A stretch of 64,000 bases of DNA from an uncultured bacterium (lineage in GTDB: Bacteria > Bacillota > Clostridia > TANB77 > CAG-508). Under the pieces are notes generated by a model. It had not been told where the DNA came from and made no database searches. It saw only the letters and a program-made list of their open reading frames with translations. The translations under genes were made by a program, and so were the position numbers. The stretch is taken from NCBI GenBank assembly GCA_905215935.1, contig CAJMRY010000003.1, positions 62,001-126,000 of the forward strand, read 5' to 3'. Shown here piece by piece: positions 39,172-48,049 of the stretch; the first letter of the stretch is position 1, and the number at the start of each line of letters is the position of its first letter.

Positions 39172-40188
39172 TTAATCCTTAACTATACTTTTTTCTGCAA
39201 AACTATTATTTACAAGCTTGCTATATGGAGCCTTCTTATCTAATTCACCTGCCATAGTCATAACATCTTGAAGTAATTCAAAAGACTCCTCTTTTAGTAC
39301 TGGATTATCATTCCATGCATCAATATCTTTGTAGTTTTGTATTACACCTGCAAGCAAGCTTAAATCTGTATCTGGGAAAAAGCTTTGAACTGCTTTTGCA
39401 ATTTCTTCTGCTGAATGCTCATTTACCCATTTTTCACCTTTATAAATTGCATTTGTAAATCCCTGTATTACATCTTCATTATTTTGAATATAGCTTTTTT
39501 TAGCAAAATATGCTGTATATGGTATTTCTCCTGCTGCTTTGCCAACAGATGCTACAACATAACCTTTTCCTTCATTTTGTATAAGTGATGCTGTTGGCTC
39601 AAATAGTGTTACATATTGTGCTGTTCCACTTGAAAATGCTCCTGCCATTAAATCAAATTTTATACTATCATCTAATGTTAAGTCAGTTTCAGGATTTATT
39701 CCATTTTTCTTTAAAACATATTCTAAAGTCATATATGGAACTCCACCTTTTCTTCCAGGTATTACTGTTTTTCCTTTTAAATCTTGCCAGCTAAAGTTAT
39801 CTGTTTTTTCTTTTGCAACTAAAAATGAACCATCTTTTTTAGTCATTTGTGCAAATACTTGGCAGAAATCTTCTTTTCCCTCATTATATACATAAATTGA
39901 TGCTTCTGGTCCTGCAAATCCTATATCTACTTGATTTGCTAAAACTGATGTCATTACTGCATCTGCTCCTTGACCTGTTGTAAGTTCTATTTCTATTCCA
40001 TTTTCTTTAAAATATCCATTATTTATTGCTACATATTGTGGAGCATAAAAAACAGAACGAGTAACTTCACTTACCTTAATATTTTTAATATTGCTTACAT
40101 TATTTTGATTTTTGAAAATTGATATTCCTAGCGTAAAACCTATAACCAAAATTATAATTATTATTCCTATTATAATATTTCTTTTCAT
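39172..40188 (-). CDS. NitT/TauT-type substrate-binding protein
   Basis: 338 aa from ATG 40188 (GGAGGAAA 5 bases upstream; the reading from 40218 lacks such a site). N-terminal membrane anchor or uncleaved signal (IIIGIIIIILVIGFTLGI), no lipobox Cys. SBP core: SEVTRSVFYAPQYVAINNGY, TGQGADAVMTSVLANQVDIG and FAGPEASIYVYNEG, the NMT1/SsuA-like pattern. It should deliver an organic anion or thiamine-precursor-like ligand to the SsuC/SsuB pair. The ligand is not determinable. A 236-base gap separates it from the permease gene, and no riboswitch is visible. Confidence 0.88.
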   Translation of the reverse strand: MKRNIIIGIIIIILVIGFTLGISIFKNQNNVSNIKNIKVSEVTRSVFYAPQYVAINNGYFKENGIEIELTTGQGADAVMTSVLANQVDIGFAGPEASIYVYNEGKEDFCQVFAQMTKKDGSFLVAKEKTDNFSWQDLKGKTVIPGRKGGVPYMTLEYVLKKNGINPETDLTLDDSIKFDLMAGAFSSGTAQYVTLFEPTASLIQNEGKGYVVASVGKAAGEIPYTAYFAKKSYIQNNEDVIQGFTNAIYKGEKWVNEHSAEEIAKAVQSFFPDTDLSLLAGVIQNYKDIDAWNDNPVLKEESFELLQDVMTMAGELDKKAPYSKLVNNSFAEKSIVKD

Positions 40189-40424
40189 AAATTTCCTCCT
40201 CACTTTACTTATCTCCATTGTTTCTGGTATTGAATGTCAGATATACTAAATAAAAAATTCCATTCTCGAAAGTTGCTTTAGTTTTAGTGGAATTCATATT
40301 TTAGAGACACACTGTAAACAAATATAATAATTAGGGTTCACAATAATAGAATTCATTTTTTATTTATTATATAAAACCGTTCATCCCAAGCTTAGAGATA
40401 TAATTCAATTTAATACAACTGTAT

Positions 40425-41235
40425 TTATTTAAATTTTTTAGTTTTTCGGATAAATTTTTCTAATAAAATTACACATTCATACATTACTCCTGCAACTATT
40501 CCAAGTATTATTACACTTGCCATTACTAAATCTAATTTGAATACCTGACCACCATATACTATTAAATAACCAAGTCCAGCTTTCGATACTAAAAACTCAC
40601 CTGATATTACACCAACTAGCGAAAGTCCAATATTTACCTTTAATGAATTTATAAATGTTGATATATTTGCTGGTATTACAATTTTAGTTAATATCTGCCA
40701 TTTACTTGCATTAAATGTTTTTGCCATTTTTATTACTTCTTTATCTGTTTTTAAAAATCCATTTAAATTCTCAAGTATAGTTACAACAAGTGAAATTGCA
40801 ATTGCCATAACTATAATTGCAGGAGTCCCTGCACCTACCCAAATTATAATTACTGGACCGAAGTGCAACTTTTGGCAAACTATTTAAAACAACTAAAAAT
40901 GGTTCTGATACCTTTGCTAAAAAATTTGACCACCATAATAAAATAGCTATAAATATCCCAAGTAAAGTTCCAAGTAAAAAGCCAACTACTGTTTCATATG
41001 TTGTAACTAAAACATGTGTTAATAAATCATTTTGTGACAAATTCATAAAAGTATTTAATATTCTACTTGGCTTACTTGTTATAAAACTATCTATTATTCC
41101 TTTATCTGCAAGAAATTGCCAAAGAGCTAGAAAACCTGCTAATATTAAAATTTGCGCTAAAAAAACTTGTATCTTCTGTTTTCTTAAATTTCCTAGATAT
41201 GTTTTTCTTTCTTTTGATATAATCTTACTTTTCAT
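40425..41235 (-). CDS. SsuC/TauC-type ABC permease, +1 shift at CGG 40858-40860
   Basis: Corrected length 269 aa. Five to six membrane helices. At LNSLPKVAL, the EAA-loop-proximal motif, CTT CGG TCC occurs; C|GGT gives LPKVALGPVIIIWVGAGTPA, the classical SsuC sequence, while the zero frame runs 30 codons of nonsense. The EAA motif itself (AKTFNASKWQILTKIVIPAN) lies after the shift. ATG 41235 overlaps the ATPase 3' end by 11 bases. Forms the importer with 41225-41997 and the binding protein 39172-40188. Confidence 0.9.
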
Positions 41236-41997
41236 CTACACCCAGCTCCTTCCATAATGTATTAAAATATTCACTAAATTTAGGGCTTTCTCTACAATTT
41301 AAAGGAGTTCTTCCGCTTTATACCAAACTCTATTTTATGCACATCTTTTATTGTGCCTGGTCTTTTGCTTAATACAAGCACTCTATCAGACATACTTATA
41401 GCTTCTGAAATATCATGTGTTACTATAAGTGCTGTAATATGTTCTTTTCTTAATATTTCATAAATATCATTTGTTACCATTATTCTTGTTTGATAATCTA
41501 ATGCAGAAAAAGCTTCATCTAATAATAGAATTTTTGGTTTTACAGCAAGAGTTCTAATTAATGCCACTCTTTGCCTCATTCCACCAGAAATTTCTGATGG
41601 ATATTTATCTTTAAATTCATATAGATTATATTTTTTTAGTAATTCCTCTACATATTTTATGTTACTTTCGTTTTTCTTTCCCTTAATTTCTAATCCAAAT
41701 AAAGCATTATTTAAAATAGTTTTCCATTCAAGTAAGCAATCTCTTTGAAGCATATAACCAATTTTCGGAGAAATACCATCTACTTTTTCATCTTCTATGT
41801 ATATTTCTCCTTCACTTTTGCTTTCTAATCCTGCTATAATCGAAAGTAATGTTGATTTTCCACATCCGACTTGGTCCTATAATACTTACAAATTCGCCTT
41901 TGCTTACTCTAAAAATAACGTTTTTTAAAGCTTGCACTTCACCATCTTTGTTCTGATATTTTTTTCCTACACTCTTCACTTCTAAAATATTTGCCAT
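41225..41997 (-). CDS. SsuB/TauB-type ABC ATPase, two +1 shifts (CGG 41866-41868, 41313-41315)
   Basis: Corrected length 256 aa. From ATG 41997 (MANILEVKSVGKKYQNKDGE), GGA CCA AGT CGG ATG needs C|GGA to give GPSGCGKSTLLSIIAGLE, where the residue supplied is the fourth Gly of Walker A. Signature ISGGMRQRVAL, Walker B ILLLDEAF and H-loop VTHD are intact between the sites. Near the C-terminus ATA AAG CGG AAG needs C|GGA to give KGRTPLNCRESPKFSEYFNT and WKELGVDEK, the family-specific tail (R-x3-F-x-E-Y-x3-L/I-W). Note TCT CCG AAA lies between, with CGG on the other strand, and causes no shift. Confidence 0.93.
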
Positions 41998-42125
41998 AAT
42001 TTTCCTCCTATTAATTTATCCTGATATATTTTATGTAAAACTGTTTGAAAGTGAGACAAAAATTAGACAGTAACTGTAGATTGTTTTTAATAATAGTTAT
42101 TATTTACAGTTTTTTTAGTTATAGG

Positions 42126-42336
42126 TTACAATGTTACCGCCTCCAAATGGTTAATATATATAAATTTAAACCAATCTTGAAGCGTGTCAACAACTGCTGT
42201 GAATATGTTTTATATCACGCAGATAATTGAGGAGAAATTAGCTAAGTATGTACCATCGGCGATTAGTTTAAATTTATATATATTAACCATTACAAGGCTA
42301 GTATGTTCTTCACCTAGCAAAGTGTGAATTATAACA
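42126..42336. repeat. Dispersed structured repeat, copy C (inverted)
   Basis: Full-length copy in the opposite orientation to copy B. Arms 42146-42176 and 42261-42291, core blocks CAATCTTGAAGCGTG, GTTTTATATCACGCAG and GTACCATCGGCGATT (reverse complements of those in A and B), outer blocks GGTTACAATGTTACCGCC and GTGAATTATAAC. It occupies most of the 429-base gap 41998-42426 together with a terminator. Together with copy B it brackets the tcdA gene. Confidence 0.8.
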
Positions 42337-42344
42337 GATAGTAA

Positions 42345-42396
42345 AAAAAATTAACATTTATTAAATTATTAAAAAAATAATAAATGTTAATTTTTT
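42345..42396 (-). terminator. Terminator of the tcdA gene
   Basis: A near-perfect 19-bp stem (AAAAAATTAACATTTATTA and its complement) with a 14-base A/T loop and T-run ends, 30 bases beyond the stop at 42427. Symmetric, so it may work in both directions. Confidence 0.8.
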
Positions 42397-42426
42397 ATAA
42401 ATAATATTCTCATACTTTATCTTATT

Positions 42427-43173
42427 TTAAAATTGTATAATATCTTTTACAACTTCACTAGCTATAATAAGACCTGCAACTGATGGAACAAATGAAACGC
42501 TTCCTGGCACTAAGGTTTTACCTTTTTTCATATCTTTTATATTGCTATTGCATTCCATCCCAGAAATATTTTCTAATATACTAGAAGATTTAATTGGTTC
42601 TTCTTTTGAATAAACAACTTTTAATTTTTTTATTCCTCTTGCTCTTAATTCTTTTCTCATAACTTTTGCAAGTGGACAATTTTGCGTTTTATATATATCT
42701 GTTACTTCAAACTTAGTTGGATCTAGTTTGTTTCCTGTTCCCATACTAGATATAATAGGAATATTTAAGTTTCTTGCCCTTAGAACTAATTCAATTTTTG
42801 CTGTTACTGTATCTACACTATCTACTATATAAGAAACAGTATTATCTATAATATCCTTACTCTCTGGCATAAAAAACTCCTGATATATTTCTACATTTGC
42901 ATTTGGATTTATTTCTAAAATTCTATTTTTAGAGACTTCTACTTTTGGTTTACCTATTGTTTCAAAAGTTGCAATAATTTGTCTATTTAAATTTGTTAAT
43001 GAAACTTCGTCATTATCCACTAATATAAAATTTTCAATTCCTGCCCTTACCAAACCTTCTACTACATAAGAACCTACTCCACCTATTCCAAATACTGCAA
43101 CTTTCGCATTCTGAAGCTTTTCTATTCCCTCTTTTCCTATTAATAACTCTGTTCGTGAAAATTGATTTAACAT
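42427..43173 (-). CDS. tcdA: tRNA threonylcarbamoyladenosine dehydratase (TcdA/CsdL)
   Basis: 248 aa. ThiF/E1-like fold: nucleotide-binding GIGGVGSYVVEGLVRAGI (residues 30-47), LVDNDEVSLTNLNRQI, and the later DSVDTVTAK. The Cys-containing ECNSN and CPLAKV segments and the C-terminal VPGSVSFVPSVAGLIIASEV are typical of TcdA, which converts t6A37 of tRNAs to the cyclic form ct6A (family knowledge). It stands alone between two inverted copies of the dispersed repeat. As a tRNA anticodon-loop modifier it may be of interest for decoding, but no link to the CGG phenomenon is shown. Confidence 0.92.
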   Translation of the reverse strand: MLNQFSRTELLIGKEGIEKLQNAKVAVFGIGGVGSYVVEGLVRAGIENFILVDNDEVSLTNLNRQIIATFETIGKPKVEVSKNRILEINPNANVEIYQEFFMPESKDIIDNTVSYIVDSVDTVTAKIELVLRARNLNIPIISSMGTGNKLDPTKFEVTDIYKTQNCPLAKVMRKELRARGIKKLKVVYSKEEPIKSSSILENISGMECNSNIKDMKKGKTLVPGSVSFVPSVAGLIIASEVVKDIIQF

Positions 43174-43200
43174 TTTTATTTCCTTTCTATCTATTTATGA

Positions 43201-43439
43201 GTTACCATTCACAATTTATTTAAAATCTCATACTAGCCTAGTTAATAGTTTAATATATATTTTTTAAAACCAATCGCCGATGGTACTAAAGTATAACCTG
43301 CCTCTGTAAAAACTGCGTGGTATAAAACTAATTCCTACTACTCGCTTACCACGCTTCAAGATTGGTTTTAAAAAATATATATTAAACTATTAACTAAGCG
43401 GTAACATTTTCTCTTAAATAAAATAGCTACGAATTGTGA
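43201..43439. repeat. Dispersed structured repeat, copy B (full length)
   Basis: Outer blocks ATTCACA...CATACTAGCC and GCGGTAACATT...GAATTGTGAC, 40-bp arms (43236-43275 and 43360-43399) and the three core blocks as in copy A. An additional internal perfect 8-bp stem GCGTGGTA / TACCACGC joins the second and third core blocks; copies A and C keep 4-5 bp of it. This suggests a branched RNA or cruciform structure. It fills the tcdA-mnmA gap. Confidence 0.8.
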
Positions 43440-43442
43440 CAT

Positions 43443-44495
<1,053 letters not shown>

Positions 44496-44544
44496 TTGTT
44501 ATTCCTTTACTTAAAATATATTTCTTACTTTATTATCATTTTTG

Positions 44545-44988
44545 TCACTTTCCAGTTCTTCTTATACAACATCTACATTTTTCTTTATTAACATCATAAT
44601 TGCAATCTAAACTGCTAAGTCCTAAAACCTTATGAACATATTTAGCAAGCTTATTTATTGTTTCATCTGATAAGCTTGATTTAATCTTCTCTGCCTCTTT
44701 TTCAGCTTCTCCTGAATCTAAACTTAGAACATCTTTTAAAAATAAATAAACAATATCATAAGCTTCTAATATTTTTTTTGCTAAATTTTCTCCATTTTCT
44801 GTAAGCTTAATTTCTCCATATGTTTCATAACTTACAAGTCCATTATCTTTTAAATTACATATAGCCTTATTTACACTTGGTTTAGTGCAATTCATTTTTT
44901 TAGCTATATCTGTAACACGTATGTCTCCTTTTTGTTTTTCTAAAATATACATTGTTTTCAAATATTCTTCTAATGCTTTTGATATCAT
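44545..44988 (-). CDS. DtxR/MntR-family metal-dependent regulator
   Basis: 147 aa from ATG 44988 (AAAGGAGAG 3-8 bases upstream; the longer reading from 45021 lies within the promoter). N-terminal winged helix (EEYLKTMYILEKQKGDIRVT, CTKPSVNKAICNLKDNGLV), then the dimerisation and metal-site region (DIVYLFLKDVLSLDSGEAEK, SDETINKLAKYVHKVLG) and a C-terminal Cys-rich tail (CNYDVNKEKCRCC). The Cys tail is unusual for MntR and may bind another metal. A strong promoter with flanking direct repeats precedes it, suggesting autoregulation. Confidence 0.88.
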   Translation of the reverse strand: MISKALEEYLKTMYILEKQKGDIRVTDIAKKMNCTKPSVNKAICNLKDNGLVSYETYGEIKLTENGENLAKKILEAYDIVYLFLKDVLSLDSGEAEKEAEKIKSSLSDETINKLAKYVHKVLGLSSLDCNYDVNKEKCRCCIRRTGK

Positions 44989-45012
44989 AGTTCTCTCCTT
45001 TTTGTTAGCTCT

Positions 45013-45055
45013 GGTTAACATTATATTATGTTATAAATTCCTTGTCAAGGTTAAC
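45013..45055 (-). promoter_or_regulatory. Promoter of the DtxR/MntR-like gene with flanking GTTAACC repeats
   Basis: On the minus strand, TTGACA (45043-45048) and TATAAT (45020-45025) are consensus boxes 17 bases apart. The sequence GTTAACC occurs directly on both sides (45049-45055 and 45013-45019), overlapping the promoter ends. This arrangement fits an operator for the regulator itself (inference). Confidence 0.75.
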
Positions 45056-45063
45056 ATTTATTT

Positions 45064-45143
45064 ATTTCTCTTGTCCATTTTTATTAAATAAACTTTATAT
45101 ATAGAAAAGAAAAATGGACAAGAGAACCTTCCTTTGTCCACCT
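45064..45143. repeat. REP-like inverted element, copy 1
   Basis: Halves TCTCTTGTCCATTTTT and AAAATGGACAAGAGAACC...TTTGTCC flank a short AT-rich spacer. Same family as 48014-48048 and 51393-51484, all containing GGACAA(G)AGAACC(G/A)TCCC-like cores. It lies between the regulator and the kinase gene, 3' of the latter. Confidence 0.65.
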
Positions 45144-46366
45144 TAATGAAAATATTTAATAATAAATTTAGTTCCTCTATTTACTTCCGATTCTACTCCA
45201 ATATATCCATTATTTTTCTCAATTATAGATTTTGATAAAGCAAGTCCAATTCCTACACTATCACTTGATGAATTCTTACCTTTATAAAATCTTTCAAATA
45301 TATGAGGTAAATCTTCTGGGTCTACTCCAACTCCAAAGTCTTTTATCTCTATTTTAGAATACATCTTATTTTGTTCATAACTTATATTTATTTTAGAATT
45401 CGCACTAGAATGTTCTATACAGTTTTTAAGTATATTTGTTATTGCCTCTACTTGCCATTTTATGTCACAATATATATAACTTTTATTAGTTCCGAAAAAT
45501 ATTTATTTCAATATTTTTCAAATCACATATAGTAGATACATTTTTTATGCTTTCCTGTAATAGCTTTCCGAATATCTTCTTCTTTATTTATAAATTTTAT
45601 ACTATTAGCATCTAACTTTGATAATTTTAATAATGTTTCTACTAAAAAATTAACATTAATAATTTCTCTTTTTATATCTTTTATGAAATCATTTCTAGTA
45701 TCTTCATCCATATCTTTGTTATCTAAAATATTATCTAACATAATAGTAATCGAAGTTAATGGTGTTTTTAACTGATGAGATATATCTGATAAAGAATCCT
45801 TTAAATTTGCTTTATCTAGCCTTGAATTTTCTGCAACTTCTTTTAACATAACAGTGGTTTTATATATTTCGTTTTTCAAAATTGAAAGTTCATCTTCTGT
45901 ATTATCATCTATATCTAATTTATAGTTTTTATTATTTATTTCTTCAATATATCTTGTTATTTCAGCAAGCTTTTTATCTTTTGATTTATTATATTTAAGA
46001 AATACCCCGAAATATTGCAAATAATAAAAAAGTTATAATAATTAGATTGTATATTAAAAACTTTGTAAAATACCTATCATTTTCTAATATTAAAGATTCT
46101 TTATTTAAATCTATTCCGTATTCTTTAAATAATAAATCATTTTCTAGTTGTTCTTTATTTAATATTTTTATTAGTTCATTTTTCTCTACATTTGGATATT
46201 CTTTTTTTACTATTGTAACAATATTATTTAGCTTCTTATTGAAATTATCTGTATATATTTTATATTGATAAAACATCAATATTCCACAAATTATATTAGT
46301 GACTACTATGATAACTAAACTTGTAACAATTGCTTTTTTTAAACCTATTTTATTTTTCATTTTCAT
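45143..46366 (-). CDS. Sensor histidine kinase, three +1 shifts (CGG 46007, 45568, 45492)
   Basis: Corrected length 406 aa from ATG 46366 (46360 also possible). Two membrane helices (residues 10-32, 100-120) with an external loop. At the end of helix 2 TTT CGG GGT needs C|GGG (FAIFGVFLKYNKSKDKKLAE). The dimerisation His (SDISHQLKTPLTSI) is intact. GAT ATT CGG AAA needs C|GGA (EDIGKLLQESIKNVSTICDL), and TTT CGG AAC needs C|GGA (INIFGTNKSYIYCDIKWQVE) leading into the N box (NILKNCIEHS). G1 (DFGVG) and G2 (SVGIGLALSKS) end it. Zero-frame products stop within a few codons at each site. Overlaps the response regulator 3' end. Confidence 0.92.
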
Positions 46367-47010
46367 CAATCCTATATCCTATTCCTTTAACTGTCATAAT
46401 AATATTACTATCTAGTTTCTCTCTTATTCTTTTTAAGTATACAGTTACTGTATTATCATTAACATCATTTCCTGTCCACTCCCATATTTTATCAATAATA
46501 TCATTTCGTGTAACAACTTTATTTAAATTTATAAATAGCAAATTTAGTATTTTTAATTCTAAGCTTGTTAGCCCGTATTTCTTTTTCTTGCTTATATACA
46601 ACCATTTTATCTAAATCGAATTTAATATCTTTTACTTTAATAATTCTATTTTTCTTTTCTTTTAATAAAATCTTATTCATTCTTGCAACTAATTCTCTTG
46701 TAGAAAATGGTTTAGTAATATAATCATCTGCGCCAATCTCTAATCCTTTTACTATTGTTTCTTCATCATCTTTTGCTGTTAGGAAAATAGTTGGTATGTT
46801 TTTATTTTTTATTTGACTTTCATACAGATTTAACCCATTTCCATCTGGAAGAGATATATCAAGTATAATAAGATTTACATTTTCATTTTGCATGAATTTA
46901 ATTGTATCTTTTACATTTGATTTATGTGTTATGTTGTATCCATTTTGTTTTAATGAATATATTAAACCTTTTGCAACCATTTCATTATCTTCTACTAATA
47001 GAATATCCAT
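46350..47010 (-). CDS. OmpR-family response regulator, +1 shift at CGG 46573-46575
   Basis: Corrected length 219 aa from ATG 47010 (AAGGAGAAA upstream). The receiver has VEDN, ILDISLPDGNG and YITKPFS. At the start of the winged-helix domain, GAA ATA CGG GCT needs C|GGG (KEIGLTSLELKILNLLF), with the rest NKVVTRNDIIDKIWEW...RIREKLDSN and GIGYRIDE. The zero frame continues 18 codons of wrong sequence. Pairs with the kinase downstream. A BceRS/VraRS-like role controlling 48050-51305 is plausible from location, but the DinD-like gene lies between. Confidence 0.9.
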
Positions 47011-47044
47011 TTTAGATTTCTCCTTATAATTTTTATTTGCAACT

Positions 47045-47902
47045 TTATTCATCTAACATTAATTTTGTTTTCCTGTTTTTTAATCTTTTTAATTGCTCTT
47101 TTTCAATTTGTTTAATACTTTTTTCTGGTGTTGGTAAGTCTTCTGGCATTGTTCCTCCAATATCTTTTATTGCTTTTCTTACAGTTGTTCCAACAGTATA
47201 ATGAGTCTGATTAGCCTTTTCTTTTGTTTTTACATTTTCTCTTTTAAGTTTAGCTTCTGTTTGTGTAATACGAAACAAGTTAGCTGCTAATTCTTCACTC
47301 TCCATAAAATCAAGTATTTTTTCTGTAACACCTAAATTCTTCTTTTTATGTATATCATCAACAGTTAGTCCACCATATAATCCCATATATCCTGCATTTT
47401 GAAATTCTGCATATTCTTGATTAGTTATTACTCCTGAATTATGTGCTACATCTAATAGCATTTGATTCCATTGCTTTATATCTCCACGAATGACTAATCG
47501 TTTATTATCTTCATCTAATTGATTAAAATAATCTGCCACTTCTTGTCTTCTAGTTTGTATAGCAAAATAAGTTTGTCCCAAAGCAATTACTTCTTTTCTT
47601 GGATCCCCATTTTGTACTATTAAATAGCAAGCATATCTTGATAATTCATAGTCTAACAGCTCTCTTAATGTATTACTCCCTATTTCAACCATTTTCCTGA
47701 CCTCAGGAAAATGGTCTTGAATTTCAAATCCACTATTGTTACAAGCTAATTTTGCTCTATCTATAACTTTTGCAAAATTCTCCCATTTTTTGTATTGTAA
47801 AACTACACTTAATTCTCTTGCATTCCAATATTCTGTTCCATCTTCTCTAATCCTTTTTATTTCTTCAAAACTTTTATATTCTTCTGCTTGTAAATTACTC
47901 AT
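47045..47902 (-). CDS. DinD-like DNA-damage-inducible protein
   Basis: 285 aa from ATG 47902 (GGAGATG upstream). BRO-N/DinD-type N-terminus (TEYWNARELSVVLQYKKWEN and FEEIKRIREDG), then the DinD-specific NGDPRKEVIALGQTYFAIQT, QEYAEFQNAGYMGLYGGLTV and EKILDFMESEELAANLFRIT. The Escherichia coli protein inhibits RecA-mediated strand exchange (family knowledge); members here often travel with mobile DNA. No LexA-type operator was noticed upstream. It separates two halves of a putative two-component/ABC module and may have inserted there. Confidence 0.88.
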   Translation of the reverse strand: MSNLQAEEYKSFEEIKRIREDGTEYWNARELSVVLQYKKWENFAKVIDRAKLACNNSGFEIQDHFPEVRKMVEIGSNTLRELLDYELSRYACYLIVQNGDPRKEVIALGQTYFAIQTRRQEVADYFNQLDEDNKRLVIRGDIKQWNQMLLDVAHNSGVITNQEYAEFQNAGYMGLYGGLTVDDIHKKKNLGVTEKILDFMESEELAANLFRITQTEAKLKRENVKTKEKANQTHYTVGTTVRKAIKDIGGTMPEDLPTPEKSIKQIEKEQLKRLKNRKTKLMLDE

Positions 47903-48013
47903 TACTATCATCTCCAATTTATTATTCTTTTATTTGTGGTATTGTATCAAACATTTGTTTATTTATCAAGTCTTTTTATAAAAATTTCAAAAAAAGAGAA
48001 GTATATTATTAAA

Positions 48014-48048
48014 AGTGGACAAAGAGAACCATCCCTTTGTCCAAAAAA
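48014..48048. repeat. REP-like element, copy 2 (partial)
   Basis: AAAGTGGACAAAGAGAACC followed by ATCCCTTTGTCCA, a single half of the element family found at 45064-45143 and 51393-51484. It lies right after the permease stop at 48050. Confidence 0.6.
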
Positions 48049-48049
48049 C

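Noticed and set aside
41998..42426. Riboswitch (for example TPP) upstream of the SsuABC-like operon
   Set aside because: The gap holds the dispersed repeat and a terminator. The conserved blocks do not match thi-box or other riboswitch cores I know, and the same blocks occur beside unrelated genes.
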